Assembly (NCBI RefSeq): GCF_000429905.1
Contig: NZ_AUCT01000001.1
Coordinates: 228,166-292,165 of the forward strand
DNA length: 64,000 bases
Direction of reading: 5' to 3'
Origin: Desulfatibacillum aliphaticivorans DSM 15576
GTDB lineage: Bacteria > Desulfobacterota > Desulfobacteria > Desulfobacterales > Desulfatibacillaceae
The stretch's first letter is position 1. Every line of letters begins with the position of its first letter. The notes below the pieces were generated by a model. That model was given only the letters and a program-made list of their open reading frames with translations, was not told where the DNA came from and did no database searches. Positions 51,503 to 58,835 of the stretch are shown here, in pieces. Position numbers and translations under genes: made by a program.

Positions 51503-53008
51503 ATGAAAAAAGCCAGGTTCCCAATGGCGATGTTCACTTTGTGCGCAGCATTGATGTGTTTTGCCGCCCCGGCGCTTTTCGCCGCCGAGGTTTTTCATCA
51601 CGCGGCCGTTATGTCGGAAAACCGCCAGTATTCATCCCAGGATTATTATTACGCTGACGGCCATCCATGGGCCAATGATCAGCCTCGGTGGTTTATGATC
51701 GGCAGCGCCCTTACGGACGGAGACGCGCCTTTTCCCGTCAGACTGGTGTCCATTCGCACAGGCCTTCATGAATTAACCTACAATGGGCCTTATTATAGTT
51801 TTAACCACCTTTCCTCGGACGGACTGCTTCCCTGGTATCTGGGAGGAGGTTACGACGTGCCGGGCGAGACCTGGGTGGGCGATTATACCTTTGCCGTGGG
51901 GCCGTCCGCCCAAAGCGTATGGCAAATTCCATCCAATTCACTGGTGCAGTTGCCGGTTGTCACCTCCGTGTCGGCTACTGCGGGCGAAAACCCCACGTTC
52001 TCCTGGAACGGCGCGGCAGGCGCCGACGCCTACGATGTGGTGATTTTCCCCCCGGACCAGAACCGGGAGCCTGTTTTCTCCCAGCCGCTTTTCTTCTCTC
52101 CGCCGATTCCCGACACCGGATCTTCCGATCCTTATTCCTATACCTATACTGGGGACCTGTTTAAGAACGGCGTTGACTACCCGGTAGTGATCAGGGCGTT
52201 GCAATATCATCCGGAGTCGGACACAAATACGCGCTACACCGACCAGGTGCTTAACCGTTCGGCCCACGTCATCAGGCATGGGGGCTATGACAAGGAAGAC
52301 CTTTCCACATGGACGGAAGAGGAGGAATTCGGCGCTGATCTTGATATCGACCCCGTGGATAACAGCCGCTATTTTTTTGAATGCACCTCCACGGACCAGG
52401 ACGCTTCCGACGGCCAGATTAGAAGAGCCAAGGGCGACGCCATAGGCCTTATAGCCGACGTTACCGTGCTCACCGTCACGACCTCCGCCCAAAGCGAGTG
52501 GGCCGCCGTGGGCCTGCGGCTGAACGTGGCGGACACGAATAGAGGAACTTACATATCCGCCCAAATCCGTTCGGAATGGAGCGGAGGAAACACACGCATC
52601 CACTGCCGGGTCCGGGAACGCAACGACGCCGGCGGCATTTATCGCGAAATTGTACGCGTCAACCAAACCTACGGCTGGAGCTTGAACCAGCCCGTGCCCA
52701 TGGGGCTGGCCGTGGTCAACGACAATGTTGTGTTCTGGTCGGAAGGCCGGGGCTCATTCTCCGTTCCCTTGCCCTCGAACATTACATACAGGGATGACAG
52801 CATTCGCATTTTCATGAGCGTGGACCCGGGTGCGACCACCCTGAACGCCAAGGTGGACAACGTACGGATTCCCACCAAGGAAAACCCGCTCATGTTCGGG
52901 GACCTGGGCTATCTGAGCAGCCCCAAAGGGGATTTTAACTATGACGGGAAAATTGGGGTTGAAGACGCTGTCGGGGCCTTGCAGGTGGTTTCCGGAGTCT
53001 CTCCATAA
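51503..53008 (+). CDS. Secreted protein with dockerin-like C-terminal repeat
   Basis: 501 residues; GGAGG upstream. Signal peptide (MKKARFPMAMFTLCAALMCFAAPALFAAE), so exported. Mid-part is predicted beta-rich with no recognised catalytic domain; about residues 150-240 look like a fibronectin/Ig-type strand region (PTFSWNGAAGADAYDVVIFPP) and 260-470 like a concanavalin-type layer. The end, GDFNYDGKIGVEDAVGALQVVSGV, is a single dockerin-like calcium loop of the kind seen at the tails of secreted deltaproteobacterial proteins. A broken extra copy of this tail follows the stop. Function unknown, possibly surface attachment or carbohydrate binding. Confidence 0.7.
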   Translation: MKKARFPMAMFTLCAALMCFAAPALFAAEVFHHAAVMSENRQYSSQDYYYADGHPWANDQPRWFMIGSALTDGDAPFPVRLVSIRTGLHELTYNGPYYSFNHLSSDGLLPWYLGGGYDVPGETWVGDYTFAVGPSAQSVWQIPSNSLVQLPVVTSVSATAGENPTFSWNGAAGADAYDVVIFPPDQNREPVFSQPLFFSPPIPDTGSSDPYSYTYTGDLFKNGVDYPVVIRALQYHPESDTNTRYTDQVLNRSAHVIRHGGYDKEDLSTWTEEEEFGADLDIDPVDNSRYFFECTSTDQDASDGQIRRAKGDAIGLIADVTVLTVTTSAQSEWAAVGLRLNVADTNRGTYISAQIRSEWSGGNTRIHCRVRERNDAGGIYREIVRVNQTYGWSLNQPVPMGLAVVNDNVVFWSEGRGSFSVPLPSNITYRDDSIRIFMSVDPGATTLNAKVDNVRIPTKENPLMFGDLGYLSSPKGDFNYDGKIGVEDAVGALQVVSGVSP

Positions 53009-53046
53009 TTGAAGGCGCCCTGCAGGTGCTTTCCGGGGTAAAACAA
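53009..53046 (+). pseudogene. Remnant of a second dockerin-like tail
   Basis: Directly after the TAA, in the frame beginning at 53008, the bases encode IEGALQVLSGVK, a second version of the tail AVGALQVVSGVS just before the stop. It looks like a leftover from duplication or recombination of the C-terminal repeat. Confidence 0.5.
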
Positions 53047-53063
53047 GCCGATTGCTGTGAAAG

Positions 53064-53097
53064 ATCTCCCGCCCCCATAAGGCTTTGGGGGCGGGAG
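53064..53097. terminator. Hairpin between convergent genes
   Basis: Perfect stem TCTCCCGCCCCC / GGGGGCGGGAGA around ATAAGGCTTT at 53064-53097, between the secreted-protein gene and the convergent flavin-reductase gene. No T-run on either side; likely a shared transcription barrier. Confidence 0.6.
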
Positions 53098-53148
53098 AAT
53101 CCGTTCAAAATCGAATTTGGCAAAGGCGAAATTTTCCGCCCCTTCCGT

Positions 53149-53712
53149 CTACTTCCTGCCCACGGAAAAGCCCTTGCCCAGGGACTCGCCCAAGCCGCTG
53201 TATATTTTGTGCATGGGATCGTAGACAATGGGCTTGATCAGGGAGACGTCCGGCAGGCCGTCCTCCGCCAGTACGGACTCATCCGCCTTCACATCCATGA
53301 CCTTGCCCACAAACATGGTGTGCAAGCCCAATTCCATGCTTTGCACCAGCTCGCACTCCACAACGAAGGGGATTTCTTCGGCGTATGGGGCGTCCACAAA
53401 ATCGCCCTTTACTGCATGAAAGCCCGCCTCCGCGAACTTGTCCACCTTGGCGCCGCTCACGATGCCCATATAGTCTGCTTCCTTGACCTGCGACTGTGAG
53501 GGAACTCCAAGCGTAAAGGCCTTGCGCTCCACTATCCCTGAATAGGAATAAGTCGCTTTACGCAGGGACACAGTCATGCACACAGGATTGGAGCAGCAGA
53601 TGCCGCCCCAGGCGGCGGTCATCAGATTGGGCTTTCCCTCTTTGTCGTAGGTTCCCACCAGGAGCACGGGCGTTGCGGGGAGGTAGGTTTGCGGTCCGAA
53701 CGATTTTTTCAT
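53149..53712 (-). CDS. Flavin reductase-like FMN-binding split-barrel protein
   Basis: 187 residues from the ATG at 53712, chosen for GGAGG upstream. The protein has the flavin-reductase-like split-barrel: TPVLLVGTYDKEGKPNLMTAAWGGICCSNPVCMTVSL and later GIVSGAKVDKFAEAGF. In anaerobes such FMN proteins act in electron transfer or oxygen defence. Single gene, divergent from prfB. Confidence 0.85.
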   Translation of the reverse strand: MKKSFGPQTYLPATPVLLVGTYDKEGKPNLMTAAWGGICCSNPVCMTVSLRKATYSYSGIVERKAFTLGVPSQSQVKEADYMGIVSGAKVDKFAEAGFHAVKGDFVDAPYAEEIPFVVECELVQSMELGLHTMFVGKVMDVKADESVLAEDGLPDVSLIKPIVYDPMHKIYSGLGESLGKGFSVGRK

Positions 53713-53875
53713 AGCATCCTCCATCAGACATGATTTCATGGGGCTTTGGGAATCTTTGACCTGTCTTTCTTTAGTAAAGCGCCTCACCCTTTTTTGGCAA
53801 GATATATTCCGGCGGCGCTTGGCCCGGCCATTTTCTCCGGCGTCCTGTCCGGAGTTTTCAGCCCTCTAATTCATC

Positions 53876-53904
53876 TTTACAAATTTTTTAGAATGCGTCA
53901 TTAT
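53876..53904 (+). promoter_or_regulatory. Promoter of prfB
   Basis: TTTACA (53876-53881), 17-base spacer, CATTAT (53899-53904), 57 bases before the prfB ATG; an AGGAGG ribosome site lies at 53951. Confidence 0.6.
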
Positions 53905-53961
53905 TAAAGGGTTTCTCTTAATGAATAATCCCGAAAACGGGCTTGTATACAGGAGGCGATC

Positions 53962-55060
53962 ATGAGCAGCGAGTTGAAACAATTAATCAAAGATCTCCAG
54001 GAAAAATTAGTTCAATTGAAGGAGTATCTTTGACTTAGAAAGTAAAAAGCAAAGATTAGCCGAAATTGAGTCCATCATGGCCCAGGATGGGTTCTGGGAC
54101 TCGCCTGATAAAAATACAGCCATATTAAAGGAACGCACAAGCATTACCTCTCTGGTGGAAGGCTGGGAGAAGCTCGCAGAAGAGTTGTCCGAAGCAGAGG
54201 TCCTTCTGGAATTGGGCGTGGAGGAAGAGGACGGCCAAACCATTGAAGAGGCCCGCCAACACCTTGTCAAAATTGAAAAAGGCATAGACAAGCTGTCCCT
54301 CAGCCGCATGCTGGACGGCGAAGACGACGCCCGCAACGCCATTGTGGCCATCAATGCCGGCGCAGGCGGAACCGACGCCCAGGACTGGGCGGAAATGCTT
54401 TTGCGCATGTATCTCCGGTGGGTGGAGCAAAAGGGCTTCTCGTACTCCATCATAGATTATCAGCCGGGCGACGAAGCCGGGGTCAAAGGCGTCACCTTTA
54501 CCGTAACCGGCGACTATGCCTACGGATATCTGAAGACCGAAGAAGGCGTCCATCGCCTTGTCCGCATTTCTCCCTTCAACTCCAACGGCAAGCGCCAGAC
54601 CTCCTTTGCATCCGTCGCGGTCTACCCTGAAATAGACCAGGAAATCGTGGTGGACGTGAACGAAAAGGATCTGCGAATTGACGTGTTCCGGGCCAGCGGC
54701 GCGGGCGGCCAGCATGTAAACAAGACCAGTTCCGCCGTGCGGATTCTGCACATCCCCACAGGCATTGTCGTCCAATGCCAGCAGGAAAAGTCCCAGCACA
54801 GAAATCGCGACCTTGCCATGAAAGTCCTGAAAGCCAGGCTGTACCAGGTGGAGCAGGAACAACAGCAAAAGCAAATGCAGGACAATTATGAGGCCAAGGA
54901 GGAAATCGGCTTCGGCAACCAGATCCGGTCTTACGTCCTACATCCCTATCAGATGGTGAAGGACCACCGGATCAACATGGACGTGGGCAATGTGAACGCC
55001 GTGCTTGACGGAGATATCGACCCCTTTATCGAAGCTGTGCTCCTTTCCGGGCATAAATAA
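53962..55060 (+). CDS. prfB: Peptide chain release factor 2 with programmed +1 frameshift
   Basis: 365 residues after frameshifting. Terminates translation at UGA and UAA. The first 23 codons (MSSELKQLIKDLQEKLVQLK...) end at CTT TGA C (TGA at 54031); an internal Shine-Dalgarno (AAGGAG) two codons back and the UGA-C context are the known RF2 autoregulatory frameshift signal. After the +1 shift, GAC at 54032 opens the rest: D-L-E-S-K-K, the SPF stop-recognition motif in RISPFNSN, and GGQ in GAGGQHVNKT for peptidyl-tRNA hydrolysis. A reading that starts only at 54077 would miss the first 38 residues. Followed by an ATP-grasp gene one base after its stop. Confidence 0.97.
54020..54034 (+). promoter_or_regulatory. 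RF2 programmed frameshift site
   Basis: AAGGAG TAT CTT TGA C at 54019-54034. The Shine-Dalgarno-like AAGGAG (54019-54024) sits three bases before the slippery CTT; the ribosome pauses at the in-frame TGA when RF2 is scarce and shifts +1 to GAC. Conserved in most bacterial prfB genes. Confidence 0.95.
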
Positions 55061-55061
55061 A

Positions 55062-55892
55062 ATGATCGTTTCGCTGCATCCGCATTTCAAAGGGGACTTC
55101 GGCCTGACCTTGTCGGTCAAAAGCCTGTCTGAGTATCAGACCGCGGGCATTTTGAAAAACGCCGCGGCCATTATAGTGCCTCAAAGCGTCAATCAGGAGC
55201 AGTACGCCATCTGCCGGAGTTTTACGGATTGCATTTTCCCCAACTATTCCAATCGATTCGGTTTTGAAGGCAAGGTCGGCAATTCTCTTTTATTGAATAA
55301 ATTCGGCCTGCCGCACCCCAAAACCTTATTGTTCGAGTCCGCGGACGACTGGCGGAGGAAATTTCCGGATCCTGACCGCCCTCCCCTGCCCCGCCCTTTT
55401 GTCCTGAAAAATAACCAGGGCGGATGCGGATTCGGCATTTTTCTGATAACAAGCCAAGATGAACTTGATACGGCTTTGGATTTTTTTCAAAAGCAGGGAG
55501 GCGGTTTCGTTGCTCAGGAATTTGTGGATCATGGCGGAAAAGACCTGCGCGTGGTCCTGATAGGCGACATGGTTAAAACATACTGGCGCTGCCAAAAGAC
55601 GCCCGGAGAATTTAGAAACAACGTGGGCAAAGGCGCATTGATCGACCGGGAAGGCGATCCGGAGCTGACCGCCGAAGGGGTGGAATGCGTCAAAGGTTTC
55701 AAGGACAGAACGGGAGTCAACCTGGCGGCTGTGGACGTATTGTTCGATCAAAACAAAAAAAAGCCGCTCATTAGTGAAATAAATTTTGTTTTCGGCCGAA
55801 AAGGAGTAGGAGGCGTAACGGCCTTCCGCAGTATGTTTAACGCGGCCGCCGTGCAATGGCTAAAAGGCAAGGGCCTTCGCCTTTTTCATTGA
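55062..55892 (+). CDS. ATP-grasp family ligase-like protein
   Basis: 276 residues; ATG one base past the prfB stop. RimK/ATP-grasp pattern: substrate-binding N-terminal domain, then RPFVLKNNQGGCGFGIFL (ATP-binding glycine loop), VAQEFVDHGGKDLRVVLIG, and LISEINFVFGRKG near the C-terminus with the Asn and Glu metal ligands of the family. It likely joins a carboxylate to an amine or thiol using ATP. Partner unknown; coupling to prfB may be chance of compact genome. Confidence 0.85.
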   Translation: MIVSLHPHFKGDFGLTLSVKSLSEYQTAGILKNAAAIIVPQSVNQEQYAICRSFTDCIFPNYSNRFGFEGKVGNSLLLNKFGLPHPKTLLFESADDWRRKFPDPDRPPLPRPFVLKNNQGGCGFGIFLITSQDELDTALDFFQKQGGGFVAQEFVDHGGKDLRVVLIGDMVKTYWRCQKTPGEFRNNVGKGALIDREGDPELTAEGVECVKGFKDRTGVNLAAVDVLFDQNKKKPLISEINFVFGRKGVGGVTAFRSMFNAAAVQWLKGKGLRLFH

Positions 55893-55902
55893 GAGAAGAA
55901 AG

Positions 55903-56451
55903 ATGGACCCCATAGAAATTATAAAAAGATATTACGATCCCGAATCAAAAGCCTACGCCATACTGGTGAATCATTCCACCTGGGTGGCGGATAGGGCTGT
56001 GGCCCTGGCCAAAAGAATCGGCCCTGGTTCCATTGACCTGGATTTTCTCCATGAAGCGGCCATGCTGCATGACATCGGCATATTCACCACCAACGCTCCC
56101 GGCCTGGATTGCCACGGCGACCTGCATTATCTGCATCACGGCATAGAAGGGAAAAAGATCCTGGATGCAGACAACATGCCTCGCCACGGTCTGGTCTGTG
56201 AACGCCACGTAGGCGTGGGCATTCCCAAAGAGGAAGCGGCCCTGTTTAATATGGGCCTGCCGGAAAGGGATATGCTCCCGCTTAGCCAGGAAGAAAAAAT
56301 TATCTGCTACGTGGACAAATTCCACTCAAAAAACGGCCACGCCCAAGGCGTAACAAAATCCGTGGATCAGGTCGCCGGAGGGCTTGCCAAGTTTGGAGAA
56401 GAAAAGGTTGCAATATTTCAGCAATGGGTGAAAGAGTTCGGCCTGCCCTGA
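55903..56451 (+). CDS. HD-domain phosphohydrolase-like protein
   Basis: 182 residues. HD motif in FLHEAAMLHDIGIFTTNAPG (H...HD around residues 47-55) and a further H-x-x in CHGDLHYLHHGIEG and CERHVGVGIPKEEA. HD proteins are metal-dependent phosphohydrolases, often for nucleotides or cyclic nucleotides; no GGDEF or other partner is nearby. Starts 10 bases after the ATP-grasp gene and may be in the prfB transcript. Confidence 0.85.
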   Translation: MDPIEIIKRYYDPESKAYAILVNHSTWVADRAVALAKRIGPGSIDLDFLHEAAMLHDIGIFTTNAPGLDCHGDLHYLHHGIEGKKILDADNMPRHGLVCERHVGVGIPKEEAALFNMGLPERDMLPLSQEEKIICYVDKFHSKNGHAQGVTKSVDQVAGGLAKFGEEKVAIFQQWVKEFGLP

Positions 56452-56468
56452 CTGTGACCGCGCCGGAA

Positions 56469-57374
56469 CTAATCTTCAAAAAACGCCGCGATAATCGGTG
56501 AAACCACCCCGTGCTTTTCATAATGGGGAACATGCGCTGCATTTTCAATGGAGTGAAACTCGGTTTGAGGAATGGCCGCCATCACCTTTTCGTGGTGTTC
56601 GTAGGGCACGGTTTGATCGTTCTCTCCCCAAATCAACAGAACGGGCTTGCCTAACTTTCCAACCGCTTTAAACGCCTCTTCCTGGTCGTTCAGGTTGAAA
56701 TCCTTCAGTGTGCGTAAGATGGCCCGCTTGTATCCATCATACTTCATTTGATCGTCAAACTTGGCCAAAAAAGGCTTCACCTGGCTTTGGTCGTAAAACG
56801 ATTTGGCGGCGCTTTTTCGAATAGTCCTGTCTCCCATGACGCTCATCAAGAAATCTCCCAAGCCCGGAATGCGCACCAGCTTGGCCGTGAAAGGAATCTT
56901 GACGGGAAAGCCCGCAGGGGCGATCATACCTACCCTGCTGACCTTTTCAGGATGCCTGGCCGTAAAGATGGTGACAATGGCCCCGCCCATGGACAAACCC
57001 AGAAGATTGACGGGCTGCTTTATATCCAAGGCGTCAAGCAGTTCCTCCAGTTGGGAGTCGAACAAGTCTTCGTTGTATTTCACGTCCGGGCGGTCCGAAT
57101 ATCCGCGGCCGTACAAATCGTACGTCAGAACCTGAAATCCTGCGTCCGTCAGCGCGGGGACGGTTCTTTCCCAGATGAACATGGGAGTGGAGAAGCCGTG
57201 AACCAACACAACGACCTCGCCGTCTTCCGGCCCGTCCAGGCTATAATGAACCTTACCCTGGGAAAGCTGGACGAACGACCCCGGCGCCGAGGAGCGGGCG
57301 GAGTTATCCAACGGCATGGTTGAGGCGCAACCAAAACAACAAGCCAAAACAGCGACGATCAGATAGCGATGCAT
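56469..57374 (-). CDS. Alpha/beta hydrolase lipoprotein
   Basis: 301 residues. Signal peptide with a lipobox-like LACCFGCAS: lipid attachment at the cysteine of FGC is likely. Alpha/beta hydrolase fold: oxyanion region VVLVHGFSTPMFIW, nucleophile elbow GLSMGG, acid Asp in WGENDQTVP and catalytic His in ENAAHVPHYEK. Probably an envelope-anchored esterase or lipase; substrate unknown. Divergent from nothing and convergent with the HD gene. Confidence 0.88.
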   Translation of the reverse strand: MHRYLIVAVLACCFGCASTMPLDNSARSSAPGSFVQLSQGKVHYSLDGPEDGEVVVLVHGFSTPMFIWERTVPALTDAGFQVLTYDLYGRGYSDRPDVKYNEDLFDSQLEELLDALDIKQPVNLLGLSMGGAIVTIFTARHPEKVSRVGMIAPAGFPVKIPFTAKLVRIPGLGDFLMSVMGDRTIRKSAAKSFYDQSQVKPFLAKFDDQMKYDGYKRAILRTLKDFNLNDQEEAFKAVGKLGKPVLLIWGENDQTVPYEHHEKVMAAIPQTEFHSIENAAHVPHYEKHGVVSPIIAAFFED

Positions 57375-57505
57375 GGAATCCCCCTTTTTTTTAACTGGCG
57401 ATGGCCGGCTATAAAGCGGACTGGTTGTGATGAATTGAATGGATTGATTATTCTATTATGAAATCAGGCAAAAAAGGAAGGAAAAATCCAGGGCTTAAAA
57501 TAAAA

Positions 57506-57551
57506 GCCGGGGGAGGCTTTTTTCGGAGATGAAAAAAGACCTTCCCCCGAC
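57506..57551 (-). terminator. Terminator of the qmo transcript
   Basis: On the minus strand, arms TCGGGGGAAGGTCTTTTTTC and GAAAAAAGCCTCCCCCGG form a long stem around ATCTCC, followed by CTTTTATTTT. It lies 26 bases after qmoC. Confidence 0.85.
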
Positions 57552-57576
57552 AGTGGAAACAAAGAACTGCAAATGC

Positions 57577-58818
57577 TTATTTTGCGTCTCTTCCGGCGTA
57601 CTCGGCGTAGCACAGGGCCACAGTCCTGTAAACCAAGTGAGCCAGTTTGGAGAACGGCACGTAAGCAAACAGGCACCACACAAAAATCAGGTGCACATAG
57701 TAGGTCAGGTAGGTCACGAACTCGGCGCCTGCGAGGCGAGTGACTTCCGCGCCAAGACCGGTAACGGCCAGACCCAACACCAGACCCAAAAGGCTCCAGT
57801 CAGGATAGCTGCTCTTCAGGTGGTTTTCGCTCTTGCCCAAACGGTTCTTGATCATGGCCAAGGAGCCGATCAGCAAAGCGATGCCGGCAAAATTGGCAAG
57901 CCACTTGATGGGGTTAAGCTGGCTGTAAGGGCCGTGCCATGCATGGTCGTACCCGGCTACCAGGGCTGATCCATAAAGGATGAGCATAAAGCAGGTTGTG
58001 ACAATGAACAGACCGATGAAGCCGAACAACACCATCATATGGGAGGTGCCGCGGGACTTGTTCTCGGAGCATTCATTGAATTTTTCGTGACGCAGAATGG
58101 AGGCGGCGACCTTGGGCAGAGCCTGGGCAATGCCCTTCCAGGAAAACTCGGTTTCCTTGACCTTGCCTTCGGCCACAGCTGCATTATGCATGTTGGTCGC
58201 AAACTTCTTGACGCCCAGAGCAAAGCACACAACGGCGAAAATGGCGGTGGGGATGAAGATCATATCCACCAGCCAGGTGTTGAAAAACGCCGAGTGGGCG
58301 ATGTGTCCATGAAACAACTCGGGAGAGAAGTTCAGGAAGGTAGTCTGGGTGTAGTCAAAACGGAAGATGGCGCCCAGGATGGGGCCGATCACCGCCCAAA
58401 GCATGGGAGCGATCACTTTGCCCATGATCAGGAACAGGACGGCCGGGATCAAAAGCAGCACAGGCAGCTTTTTGGGATCGTTTACGGCCCTGGCCAGCGC
58501 CGGAATGGGAGAGTTCTCTTCAATGGCCACGTTGCGGACCGCGCCCAGCACATCGCCGGGACGGGCGCCGCGGGGGCACATGACGGAGCAGTCTCCACAT
58601 TGGTGGCACAACCAGATATCCACGTTGTTCACCAAGCGGTCCTTCAGACCCCAGGAAGCAGCAATCATTTCCTTGCGAGGAAAAGGCTTGTTGTCCGGAG
58701 AAATGGGGCACGCTACGGAGCAGGTGGCGCACTGAAAGCACTTCTTCAGCGTGTCGCCGCCGCGCTCATTGAGCACTTTAATAAAACTAACATCAGGTTC
58801 CAACAGTTGTTGACCCAT
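57577..58818 (-). CDS. qmoC: Quinone-interacting membrane-bound oxidoreductase subunit QmoC
   Basis: 413 residues. Membrane subunit of the QmoABC complex, which passes menaquinol electrons to adenylylsulfate (APS) reductase. N-terminal two [4Fe-4S] motifs (CFQCATCSVACP near 27-38 and CHQCGDCSVMCP near 72-83), as in HdrC. C-terminal HdrE-like cytochrome b portion with several helices (for instance LPVLLLIPAVLFLIMGKVIAP, FIPTAIFAVVCFALGVKK, HMMVLFGFIGLFIVTTCFMLILYG). Follows qmoB by 17 bases. Confidence 0.95.
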   Translation of the reverse strand: MGQQLLEPDVSFIKVLNERGGDTLKKCFQCATCSVACPISPDNKPFPRKEMIAASWGLKDRLVNNVDIWLCHQCGDCSVMCPRGARPGDVLGAVRNVAIEENSPIPALARAVNDPKKLPVLLLIPAVLFLIMGKVIAPMLWAVIGPILGAIFRFDYTQTTFLNFSPELFHGHIAHSAFFNTWLVDMIFIPTAIFAVVCFALGVKKFATNMHNAAVAEGKVKETEFSWKGIAQALPKVAASILRHEKFNECSENKSRGTSHMMVLFGFIGLFIVTTCFMLILYGSALVAGYDHAWHGPYSQLNPIKWLANFAGIALLIGSLAMIKNRLGKSENHLKSSYPDWSLLGLVLGLAVTGLGAEVTRLAGAEFVTYLTYYVHLIFVWCLFAYVPFSKLAHLVYRTVALCYAEYAGRDAK

Positions 58819-58835
58819 TGTTTTTTCCTCCTAAA

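Noticed and set aside
53876..54077. prfB as an ordinary gene starting at 54077
   Set aside because: The upstream 23 codons plus CTT-TGA-C frameshift give the expected 365-residue RF2.
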